The position numbers were made by a program, and so were the translations under genes. DNA of 64,000 nt from Piscicola geometra (Eukaryota > Annelida > Clitellata > Hirudinida > Piscicolidae), in contig OX030960.1 in the NCBI GenBank assembly GCA_943735955.1, positions 623,397 through 687,396 of the forward strand, in the 5' to 3' direction. Below the pieces are notes generated by a model that did no database searches, was not told the origin of the DNA, and was given only the letters and a program-made list of their open reading frames with translations. Shown in pieces: positions 12,101 through 24,100 of this stretch. How positions within the stretch are numbered: the first letter of the stretch is position 1; each line of letters starts with the position of its first letter.

Positions 12101-15100
12101 GTAGTGGTGCAGGTGTGGTTGTGATGGTGCAGGCGTGGTTGTGATGGTGCAGGTGTGGTTGTGGTGGTGCAGGTGTGGTTGTGATGGTGCAGGTGTGGTT
12201 GTGGTGGTGCAGGTGTGGTTGTGGTGGTGCAGGTGTGGTTGTGATGGTGCAGGTGTGGTTGTGGTGATGCAGGTGTGGTTGTGGTGGTGCAGGTGTGGTT
12301 GTGGTGGTGCAGGTGTAGTTGTGGTGGTGCAGGCGTGGTTGTGGTGGTGCAGGCGTGGTTGTGGGGATGCAGGTGTGGTTGTGGTGATGCAGGTGTGGTT
12401 GTAGTGATGCAGGCGTGGTTGTGATGGTGCAGGTGTGGTTGTGATGGTGCAGGTGTGGTTGTGATGGTGCAGGTGTGGTTGTGGTGATGCAGGTGTGGTT
12501 GTGGTGGTGCAGGTGTGGTTGTGGTGGTGCAGGCGTGGTTGTGGTGGTGCAGGCGTGGTTGTGGTGGTGCAGGCGTGGTTGTGGTGATGCAGGTGTGGTT
12601 GTGGTGATGCAGGTGTGGTTGTGATGGTGCAGGCGTGGTTGTGATGGTGCAGGTGTGGGTGTGGTGATGCAGGTGTGGTTGTTTAGTTTAGGGAGTTAAA
12701 ACCACGCAGATCTTTTGACCTCTATAATGGTTTTAAAAAATTATATATTTATGTTTATGTATTTAAATTATTTTTTTACTATTATGTCATAGTCGCACTT
12801 ATAGTTATACATCATGGGATGGTTTTCCCAATATTTATCTAATTTTATTTTAAATTTATCTGTATTTTCAGCTTTTGCGATCTCATCAGGCAAGCTATTC
12901 CAAACTGTTACCACTCTATGTGTATAAAAAAAATTTCTTGTATTCTTTTGGCACTGTTTTTTGGATAATTTTAGTGAATTTCCTCTTGATTGCCTTGTAT
13001 TAAGTTTGAAAAAATCTTCCGTTATTTTACTATCATATTTATTATTAAGTATTTTATAGGTTTCGATCATGTCCCCTCGAAGTCTTCGGTATTTTAATGT
13101 TGGTAACTTAATTACTTCAAGTCTATCGTTGTAAGTCATGTCTTTCAGACAAGGCAGCATTTTTGTAGCCCTTCTTTGTACCCTTTCTACGCAATCAACT
13201 TGATTCTTCAATGAAGGACTCCATACACTGCTAAGGTATTCTAGATGTGGCCTAACTATACCTTTAAATAATAATCTAAATGTTTTTGTATCAATAAATT
13301 TAAACGTTCTTCTTATTAGCCCTAATAATTGGTTAGCTTTATTTACTTGTTCTTGTATGTGAATATGGAATTTTAAATTCTTGTCTATAATTACACCAAG
13401 GTCTTTTTCATACTCTATACTTTCTAAAACTACTTGACTTCCTTCATAATCCTGCATAGAATAAACTCTTTCTTCCTTTTTATTTCTGTATAACTGCAAT
13501 AGTTTACATTTATGTGGATGAAGTCTCAGGTCCCATTGTACACTCCATTCCACTACTTTGTTTATATCTTCTTGTAGCCTTGTTTGGTCCTCTATTTCAT
13601 TAATTTTTTGATATATTTTACAATCATCAGCGTACATAAATATATTTGAACTCACTCTCTCTGGCAGATCGTTGATAAATAAAACAAATAATAATGGGCC
13701 CAAGACTGATCCTTGGGGAATGCCACTTTTTACTTTTACCCATTGTGATTTAACACCATTAACATTAACCCTCTGTACCCTATCATTTAGAAAATTACTT
13801 ATCCACCTGCATGTTTTATAACCAATTCCATACTTTTTTAATTTATATATTAATTTTTTATGCGGTACCTTATCAAATGCTTTCATAAAATCAGTGTAAA
13901 TAACATCGATTACCCCTCCTTTGTCTAAAATACTAGTCCAATTATCCATTACCATTAGTAGTTGTAATGAAGTCGACCTTCCTCCAATAAAACCATATTG
14001 TCTTTTGCTAAATAAATCATTTAAATTCATATGTTTTTCTATTCTTTTTCTTATTACTTTTTCCATTATTTTACAGGTTATACTAGTTAAACTAACTGGC
14101 CTATAATTTGATACCTCTTTTTTATCTCCTTTTTTAAATATTGGTATTATTTCCCCTTTTTTCCAATCTCCTGGTATTATACCGCTATTTAGTGAGCTAT
14201 TAAAAATGTTACATAATGGTGTATGTATTATATTTGTTAATTTTGATAATACTATGGGATGAACACCATCTGGACCTGGGGCTTTTGTTACATTTATTTC
14301 TTTTAATAAGTTATAAATTTCCTTCTTTGTCACATCTTCATCATTAGATCTTTCTTTAAATGTTATATAATCTATTTTGTTAAAATTATCATTATTTTCT
14401 TCTGTGAATACACTTTTAAAGAAATTATTGAGACTTTCTGCCTTTTCTAAATCAGTTGTCGCAATGTTCAGTGATCCGTCACATCCTATTAGGTGCAGCT
14501 CGGATATGCCACTCCGAGTTTTTCTTTTGGAATTTATGAAAGCCCAAAATTTTTTAGGATTAGATTTTGAACACATCGCAATTTGACGCTCCTGTTGTTT
14601 CCGTTCTATTATCATTACTTTTTTTGCTTTGTTTCTTGCTATTTTGTAAAGTTCCTAATTTTTATTGTTTCTTTCCTTTATATAACACTCCCATTGTCTA
14701 TGTTTTTTCTCAAAAATTTTCTTGTATCTTTACTCAGTGGGGTTATGTATAATCTCTCTTTGTTTGTCTTTATTGGTGTATTTATATTTATGACATTATT
14801 TAGTTTATTCATAAATAATTCAAACTGATCGTTTGTATCTTTATTTTCCATTAATACATCCCAATCGATATTCATTTCTTGTTTTATTTTTTCAAAATTA
14901 GCCTTTTTATAATTTAACTTTATCACATTAGATTTAATAATTTGCGTTTGACAAAGTAGTTCAAAAGACATAACAATATGGTCGCTTTTTCCCAAAGGGT
15001 CAAGAAACTTAAGATTTTCTATATTGTTACGTTCATTAGTTAGTATTAGGTCTAGTAAAGATGGCTCTTGTTTGTTACGGAATCTCGTAGGTTTATCAAC

Positions 15101-18100
15101 TACTTGTTCCAGAAAATAATCTCTCATGCATTCCACGAACTTTTCACTTAATTTATCTTTACTTAACATATTACACCAATTTATCCCGGGTAAGTTAAAA
15201 TCTCCAGTAATTAGTATATGCGTAAATGATTGTTTTTTTCCATATTATTAATTTCGTAAAATAAATTAATTAAATTGTCTAAGTTAATATCATCTGATGA
15301 TGGGCTTCGATAAATACATCCAATAAGAATTTTAACATTATTCTTCATTGTTATTTTTACAAATATATTTTCTTTATATTCTACGTTCATTTTTACTTCT
15401 GTTGCATTTAAAATGTCTTTTACATATATTAATATACTCCTTGAGTTAGTTATTGTTAAATTGTGAGGGAAAGTATCAAATCCTCTGAAATGGTGGTGCA
15501 GGTGTGGTTGTCGTGATGCAGGTGTGGTTGTGGTGATGCAGGTGTGGTTGTGGTGGTGCAAGTGTGGTTGTGGTGGTGCAGGTGTGGTTGTGGTGGTGCA
15601 GATGTGGTTGTGGTGGTGCAGGTGTGGTTGTGGTGATGCAGGTGTGGTTGTGGTGGTGCAGGCGTGGTTGTGATGGTGCAGGTGTGGTTGTGGTGATGCA
15701 GGTGTGGTTGTGATGGTGCAGGCGTGGTTGTGATGGTGCAGGTGTGGTTGTGGTGATGCAGGTGTGGTTGTGGTGGTGCAGGTTTGGTTGTGGTGACGCA
15801 GGTGTGGTTGTGGTGGTGCAGGCGTGGTTGTGATGCTGTAGGCGTGGTTGTGGTGATGCAGGTGTGGTTGTGGTGATGCAGGTGTGGTTGTGGTGGTGCA
15901 GGTGTGGTTGTGGTGGTGCAGGTGTGGTTGTGTTGGTGAAGGTGTGGTGATGATGGTGCAGATGTGGTTGTGATGGTGCAGTTGTGGTTGTGATGCAGGG
16001 GAGAAAGAGAAACATATTGAAAATAGAATAGAATAACTGAAATATAAAGTATAAAATCCTCTTGGAATGATCGAAGGACGCACAGTCTGCGTTGTCGGAG
16101 TTGAGGATGCTGAGGGTGCCGAAAGGACTGCCGATGAACTCGATGGCAGAGTCGCTCAAGGACTGCACCAGCTAAGAGAGGGTGGTGCTTGTGACATGCA
16201 GATCATACATAGAAACTTGAAGACTAGAGATTTGCATATTCATGAAGTTAATTATAAATGAAACCTTCTCAGACTGAATGATGTGATTAGAGGCTAGCCA
16301 GCAGTTGGGAGGGCAGAAAGCCTGTCTGCAATCTCTATCGTACAGCTGCTTCACTAGCTTCACAGCGTCCTATGTAAAGTTGAAAAATGAATTACGCCAT
16401 GATTGGATTCACTAGATCAATGAATTTGGCGTATGAATGGATTGGGTGTTTGAATACTTGAAGGATGCTGGCACCTTGAAGGCCTGCGTGAGCATCCTTT
16501 GTCTCTTGGGGGAGAGTGCCTCCTGAGCGAGGCGCTGAGATGGAAGAGGAGGGTGTTGGAGACTCTTTGCGACGCTGAACTTGCACTCGGGGTGCGTGAG
16601 TTCGACGATGCCGAGGCAGCAGTCCCTCAGCGACAACGCCATCTTCGAAATGGTCGCCAAGTCACTGAAGACTCGCATGCCGGAAGAAGCTGTCGAGAGA
16701 GTTGCATTCCTTGTCGAAAGACACCTTTGTCATGCTCTACTATGTCGAAAAGTAGAATATTTCGAAACTTTGTAATTTTAATAAGGAAGAATGTTATTTC
16801 ACCCGAGCTTGCATGGAACTCTGCATCGCTGACGGTGAGGAGGAAGTGGTTGAAGGTGGTGCAGAAGACGGAGAGGAGAGGGATGAAGAGCTGCAAGTCA
16901 TGCCACTCCAAACTCACTCCCCTCGAGAGAAGCTGCAGCAGAGGAGTGCGCTCGCTATGGGTGGGTGGATGAGTGAAGGAGGATGATTGAGTGGGTGGGT
17001 GAGTGAAGGAGGGATGATTGGGTGGGTGGATGAGTGAAGGAGGATGATTGGGTGGGTGGATGAGTGAAGGAGGGATGATTGGGTGGGTGGATGAGTGAAG
17101 GAGGATGATTGGGTGGGTGGATGAGTGAAGGAGGGATGATTGGGTGGGTGGATGAGTGAAGGAGGGATGGTTGGGTGGGTGGATGAGTGAAGGAGGGATG
17201 ATTGGGTGGGTGGATGAGTGAAGGAGGGATGATTGGGTGGGTGGATGAGTGAAGGAGGGATGATTGGGTGGGTGGATGAGTGAAGGAGGAATGATTGGGT
17301 GGGTGGATGAGTGAAGGAGGAATGATTGGGTGGGTGGATGAGTGAAGGAGGGATGATTGGGTGGGTGGATGAGTGAAGGAGGGATGATTGGGTGGGTGGA
17401 TGAGTGAAGGAGGGATGATTGGGTGGGTGGATGAGTGAAGGAGGGATGATTGGGTGGGTGGATGAGTGAAGGAGGGATGATTGGGTGGGTGGATGAGTGA
17501 AGGAGGGATGATTGGGTGGGTGGATGAGTGAAGGAGGGATGGAGGAAAGATTGAGAGATGATGAATAATGTAATAGAGAATGAAGACAAAAGTGATGGAG
17601 TGGTGAAGGCTTGCTGAAGACTGACCCGAAGAGGTTGGTGGTGCTGATGGAAGAGATGATGTGCCATGTGTGCTGCAGGAAGGGCGAGTTGAAGGCGATG
17701 CTGTTGAAGATCCTGCGTGATAGGTCGTTTGTTGATCGCTCAATCTTAGTGAGCTAGAATAGAATTGGAACTAGGATGATGAGAACTAGACGCGAGTACT
17801 TGGTCTTCAAAGCGGCCAGTCTGCTCCTGCCCTGGTGCAGCACAGCGTAGCAGATCCTGCAGAGTGCCACCAGAGTGGCGTCTTTGAGGCTGCAGCTGTT
17901 CAGTGCAGTCAAGAGACTCGTCGCCAAGGTGCTGTTGTTGCCTAGCAACTGAAGGCATCGTTGCTTGAGTTGTTCCAGCTGCGACTATGCAATAGTTTTT
18001 TTATTTTATTTTATTTTTAATTTTTATGGTCTGTACTACTCACAGCCTGACAGACACGGGCCATGTTACAATGGTTCTAAGAATCATGGTTCTTATGCGC

Positions 18101-21100
18101 AAGAGGCGCCACTCCACACGACGAAAACATCTCTAAATGCATACGTCGCAAACACCGCATCATATTAGAGGTCAGATATGAAGGATTTTTCCTTCCCGGT
18201 CCCATCCCGTCCCGTTCCCGAAGGGCCATCGAAATTTTGATTCCTGTCCCGTTCCCGCAACTCGATTCCCGGTACCGATCCGTTCCCGAAACTTTTAGAC
18301 CCGGTCCCGACCCATTCCCAAAACTTTTAGACCCGGTCCCGACCCATTCCCGAAACTTTTAGACCCGGTCCCGACCCATTCCCGAAACTTTTAGACCCGG
18401 TCCCGACCCATTCCCGAAACTTTTAGACCCGGTCCCGACCCATTCCCGAAACTTTTAGACCCGGTCCCGACCCATTCCCGAAACTTTTAGACCCGGTCCC
18501 GACCCATTCCCAAAAATAAAATTCTTTCCATTTGTTTTCGCCTCCGTGTTGACCCTAACCAAAACTTGCAAGTCCTAACATTTCTTAAAACTTATTAATT
18601 GTGACTCAGAGAAAATTTCTTTTTTTCAATAAAAAACACGATTTAAATTTCAAATATTTATTGAAATGAAAGTATTGAAGTTAGTTATTGTTTTTAAGTA
18701 ATTCAATCAAGTCTTTATTGCTTTTCACACGGATTAAACCGTCAAGAGTTTTAGCTTTCAAATTAGATGATCTTGGGTCTGAAGTTAAACGACCACATGT
18801 TAAAAAATTCCGTTCACAGGGAATAGAACTTGCAGGTGTACTAAAAATGTTGGCTACTTCTTGTAGTATTAAAAAATTGTTTATTTTACTCTAATAAAAT
18901 AAAACATCTTTATAATCTTCACTTTTGGTGGGTCGTAATTGTGAATATTTGTACAATTCATCCTCTTCTGGACTTTCTTCCTCGTTCATTATTATTAATT
19001 CCTCAATAATGTTAGAAATATGTTTTTTGACAACATTCTTATTCTCCACAACTGCAAAAATGAAATCATTCGTATAATAATTATTTGATAGTATAAAAAA
19101 TGTATTATAAGTTTTACGTTATAAAAACAAACATAATAGTTCTAAATAACCATCATTTGTTATTTTTCTCAACGGCACTGCAGCTTGGTCTGGCTGTACA
19201 AAATGGAATTTAATTTTCCCTTATGAATGTCTTGTTATTTATTTCTTTTCTATCCCAAACTCTTCATATTATTCTTTCATACTGGGGATGCAACAGACAT
19301 GCTGCCATATGAATGAGATCAATGGGCCTCTTTTCTTTTGTCGAAATGATCAACTGAGCAATCAACTGGAAATTTAAAATTCAAATTTAAATTATTAATA
19401 TAACCGATTTGAAAGTTGATTCCCGTATCCGTTCCGAAAACCTATTCCCGGTTCCCGACTTTTCCCGTCCCGCCTCTACATCATATACGCTAGATATATA
19501 TGATAGTTCACGGTTGCTCGTCAGGGATTCGAACAGGCAACCTTTGAGTCGCAAGTCCGACGTCTACCATCTAAGCCATCCCCGCTCCCCATTGAGATGG
19601 AGTGCAATCAGTCAAGTATCTCGTGCTTTCAGACGAAAAAGTGAATGTTTTAAATAAAAGTTTGAATAATAATATTAATAATTACGAGCGTTATTATAGT
19701 GGCATCCAACCCGAACGAGCCTCCAGGCCACTAAGGCTGCAAATTGTTTTATTCGCGCCCCTGGGCCACCAGAGCATCGCTTGCACTCGGGCTGTCCACC
19801 CTCGATAAACTCTCCAAGAGACTAACCGAGTTGCACTGCCTGCTTGACCACTCCATCGAAACATCTGCCTCCTCCTCCTCCTCCTCCTCCTCGTCTGCCT
19901 GCTGCTGCTGCAGGAAGACACATGCTTCGAGGGAGGGACAGAGGTGAGATACGACGCTGAGGAAGTTCTCAAAGTCGATGCTGGTGAAGACGTCTGTGTG
20001 GTGCAGTGGTGGTGTGGTTGTGGTGCAGTGGTGGTGTGGTTGTGGTGCAGTGGTGGTGTGGTTGTTGTGCAGTGGTGGTGTGGTTGTGGTGCAGTGGTGG
20101 TGTGGTTGTTGTGCAGTGGTGGTGTGGTTGTTGTGCAGTGGTGGTGTGGTTGTTGTGTAGTGGTGGTGTGGTTGTTGTGCAGTGGTGGTGTGGTTGTTGT
20201 GCAGTGGTGGTGTGGTTGTTGTGTAGTGGTGGTGTGGTTGTTGTGCAGTGGTGGTGTGGTTGTTGTGCAGTGGTGGTGTGGTTGTTGTGCAGTGGTGGTG
20301 TGGTTGTTGTGCAGTGGTGGTGTGGTTGTTGTGCAGTGGTGGTGTGGTTGTTGTGCAGTGGTGGTGTGGTTGTTGTGCAGTGGTGGTGTGATTGTTGTGC
20401 AGTGGTGGTGTGGTTGTTGTGCAGTGGTGGTGTGGTTGTTGTGCAGTGGTGGTGTGGTTGTTGTGCAGTGGTGGTGTGGTTGTTGTGCAGTGGTGGTGTG
20501 GTTGTTGTGCAGTGGTGGTGTGGTTGTTGTGCAGTGGTGGTGTGGTTGTTGTGCAGTGGTGGTGTGGTTGTTGTGCAGTGGTGGTGTGGTTGTTGTGCAG
20601 TGGTGGTGTGGTTGTTGTGCAGTGGTGGTGTGGTTGTTGTGTAGTGGTGGTGTGGTTGTTGTGCAGTGGTGGTGTGGTTGTTGTGCAGTGGTGGTGTGGT
20701 TGTTGTGCAGTGGTGGTGTGGTTGTTGTGCAGTGGTGGTGTGGTTGTTGTGCAGTGGTGGTGTGGTTGTTGTGCAGTGGTGGTGTGGTTGTTGTGCAGTG
20801 GTGGTGTGGTTGTTGTGCAGTGGTGGTGTGGTTGTTGTGCAGTGGTGGTGTGGTTGTTGTGCAGTGGTGGTGTGGTTGTTGTGCAGTGGTGAGGAAATAA
20901 TAAAGATATGATGTTGCCTCAAATCAAAGGTGTTGATGCGACATTATAATGACTTCATTAACATCATTATCATCCTCTTCCTCATCATCATCATCATCAC
21001 CGCACCACACTAACCGAAATGAGGAGCAGCCATTTCGATGAGGGAGTGGAGGAGGAAGAGATGTTTTGAATGCTGATCAGCTGTGAGGTCTTCGTCGCCA

Positions 21101-24100
21101 GTGCCGTGCGAAGATGCAAGGGTGTCCTGAAGAGTGCAGGCAGGAGGGAGGAGAGGACTGGCGGTGTTGAAGCGAGCAACAAGATGGCGCAGGAGGGCGG
21201 CGTAGCAGAAGCGAGGTGTGGTCAGGATGGGCAGCAGGAACTCGCTCTTCGGCACAGTCAACTCGCCACACAACACCTCTGTCGTCAGCCTCTGCATCAA
21301 CACGTGCCTGCATCAAATAGGTGGAAGGCTCTTGTGATGCAATACTAAGCATTCACATTTTTAATATCAGAAAAACTACTTTAAAACACCACGTGTAATA
21401 CGCACTCAGTGATTTGTTGTCAAAATAAATTAAAATATGAAAAAGAAACACTGTAAAAGAAATTTGTTGTCATCTTTGAGAGATTTGTGATGATGTCCAC
21501 TTGTTTGAAACTATATGTCTACTAGGTACTTTGAAGTTATTATTGCACCTTTCGTTGTGCTCTTTCGGTGAAATGTTTATTTGGGGTCATAATTAACTAT
21601 TTCTTTTTTATTTACAAAGTAATCTCCTCGATTTTATAGACTATAAATTCAGCAATCATTATAGTTTCAAATTGTTTTTACTATTGACTAGATGCAAAAA
21701 CAAACAAATTTTGCGTGTGGGAGTAGGAGAGACAAACGTTCAAGCAGAAAAAGCCACCAGCAGTGGTCAGCAGTCGAGTCAGGTGATCAAACTGCAGGAG
21801 AGTGCCAGAGGCTTGTAGAGTTGCAGCATGAAGCATTGGTGCTTTGTCTTCCAAGACTGACGAACGCCCAACCATTCCATCGCTATTTCAAGGCTATTTT
21901 AATGGAGATTACTGAAAGCTTAAACCAATTGATATCCTCAACAGCGTTACTTTTTGTTGCTTAGTGTAGTTATAGTCATGGAGGGTTTTTGCTTTTAGTG
22001 TTTATTTATTATTTATTAACAACTTGATTTTTTGACATTATTAAATTATTTATATCATTAAAAGCGTGAGTGTCTAGTGGTGTTTCTTGCAGCTCTCAAA
22101 TTGCTGAACCCCAAAACATGCATAGGGTGTTATAGCTATAACTCCCGTATAGTCTCTACGGTAGAGGTGTACATGGAGTTATGGAGCGCTTTGGCTTAGA
22201 GTTTAAGGGTTGATATGTGGTCTTTTACGCTATCCATTTTATAATTATTACAATATTTAGAAAACTGTAACATTGGAAAATCCTCTTACATGTAATTTTC
22301 GTCTCCACCATCATCATCATCGCCATCGCTTGAAACGATGACGAATCGCAGGAGAATGTCTCGGATGGTGGTTGCCATGGCGATGTTGGTGATGTCATCG
22401 CAGCGCAAAAAGGAAGAGGGCAGGCGTTGGTTGGTGAGGAAGATGATGGTGAAGAAGAATCCTTGAGTGTGGAGTGGTGGTGTGGAGTGGTGTGGTGGTG
22501 TGGAGTGGTGGAGTGGAGTGGTGGTGTGGAGTGGTGGTGTGGAGTGGTGGTGTGGTGTGGTGGTGTGGAGTGGTGGTGTGGTGTGGTGGTGTAGAGTGGT
22601 GGTGTGGAGTGGTGGTGTGGAGTGGTGGTGTGAAGTGGTGGTGTGGAGTGGTGGTGTGGAGTGGTGGTGTGGAGTGGTGGTGTGGTGTGGTGGTGTGGAG
22701 TGGTGGTGTGGTGTGGTGGTGTGGTGGTGTGGTGGTGTGGAGTGGTGGTGTGGAGTGGTGGTGTGGAGTGGTGGTGTGGTGTGGTGGTGTGGTGTGGTGG
22801 TGTGGTGGTGTGGTGTGGTGGTGTGGTGGTGTGGAGTGGTGATGTGGTGTGGTGATGTGGAGTGGTGGTGTAGAGTGGTGATGTGGAATGGTGGAGTGGT
22901 GGGCAAAAAACAATGAATTATTTTCTGACTTGATTCAACGTCAACGAAGAGTGCCTTACCATTTTGCAGGATGTATTCTCTGATCGACCTCAAGACCTTG
23001 TGCACCTTCTGCAAGTGAAGCCTTCTCGATGTGTCCTTTTGGCACACCTCCGCCCCATTGTTGTCTTCGTTGTTGTTCGAGCTACAGTGAGTGTTGTAAG
23101 CTGAGCTCCTTAAACTCTTTGTGTTGTTATTGGTGGTGGTAGATGTTGTGTTGTTATTGGTGGTGGTAGATGTTGTGTTGTTATTGGTGGTGGTAGATGT
23201 TGTGTTGTTATTGGTGGTGGTAGATGTTGTGTTGTTATTGGTGGTGGTAGATGCTGTGTTGTCATTGGTGGTTCTTGTGCTTGCATGTGTGGTGGCATGA
23301 GGGCAGTCTGAGTGGAGGAGGACTTGAGTGAAGGACTCTTGTGCACTGAAGACTTCGATGAAGCGCAAGGGAATCGCTGGCTGCTTGTGTCCTCTGCACA
23401 GGAGCCTGCGTCATCAGTAATTACCTTCGATCAGCATCCTTGTTACATTTTCAATTTGAATAAGAAGATATATATATTATAAATTGGCAATAACATTTTG
23501 TCTTCATTATTTTAATAATTATAAATCTTACTGCTTGATAGCTCACCCTCCCTCCTCCCTTACTCATCCCTCCACTCCTTCATTGCCTCCTCCCTTACTC
23601 ATCCCTCCACTCCTTCATTCCCTCCTCCCTTAATCATCCCTCCACTCCTTCATTCCCTCCTCCCTTACTTATCCCTCCACTCCTTCATTGCCTCCTCCCT
23701 TACTCATCCCTCCACTCCTTCATTCCCTCCTCCCTTACTTATCCCTCCACTCCTTCATTGCCTCCTCCCTTACTCATCCCTCCACTCCTTCATTGCCTCC
23801 TCCCTTACTCATCCCTCCACTCCTTCATTCCCTCCTCCCCTCTCCACTCATCACCTGCAGTTACACCTCATCAGTTTCTTGATGAAGTGTAAAATGCTCG
23901 AAGCTGACAGACTGCCAGAATCAGCATCATTATCATCAGTGCCCTCAATCAGCACTGAAATGACTTCTCTTTTATTCTTTATTAGCAGTTGGCTGAGAAA
24001 AACCTGCAAAGAAAAGACATTTGGAGACTTTAGAAATAGCAATTGGTGTGCTTATTGCTGAACTGATTGCACTCGAGTGCTGACTAGAGGTCGCACCTGC

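Larger units (their letters stand above)
18060..19590 (-). repeat. tRNA-derived SINE (family 1), split by a hAT element
   Basis: The SINE head (minus strand; GGCTTAGATGG A-box and TTCGAATCCC-type B-box) lies at about 19,490-19,585, and its 3' tail at about 18,060-18,165. The two parts are separated exactly by the hAT at 18166-19478 and its 8-bp target duplication. Other copies are at 47.94, 61.33 and 63.78 kb. Confidence 0.8.

Noticed and set aside
10338..12681. Long cysteine/tryptophan-rich and His/Pro-rich open frames
   Set aside because: Artefacts of the 20-bp repeat, with a protein period equal to the DNA unit. No conserved domain, and intronic.
10338..12681. CRISPR-like array
   Set aside because: Units are directly adjacent with no unique spacers, and the context is a eukaryotic intron.
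16627..16689. Frameshift or pseudogenisation in UBE3C exon 13
   Set aside because: The apparent frame clash disappears when the acceptor TCTCGACAG| is used. Phase and family similarity then agree.
17713..17799. Reading through exons 10 and 11 as one exon, or an acceptor at 17,753
   Set aside because: Read-through meets a stop, and the 17,753 acceptor needs a non-consensus donor to keep phase. The GTACTC/CACGCAG pair gives the conserved IFNSIAFN start.
19944..20922. Open frames of about 318 codons on both strands
   Set aside because: These come from the 22-bp array. The only real coding sequence here is exon 9 at its edge.
21690..21960. Additional UBE3C exon or separate gene
   Set aside because: Exons 7 and 8 join in phase without it and no family similarity was recognised.
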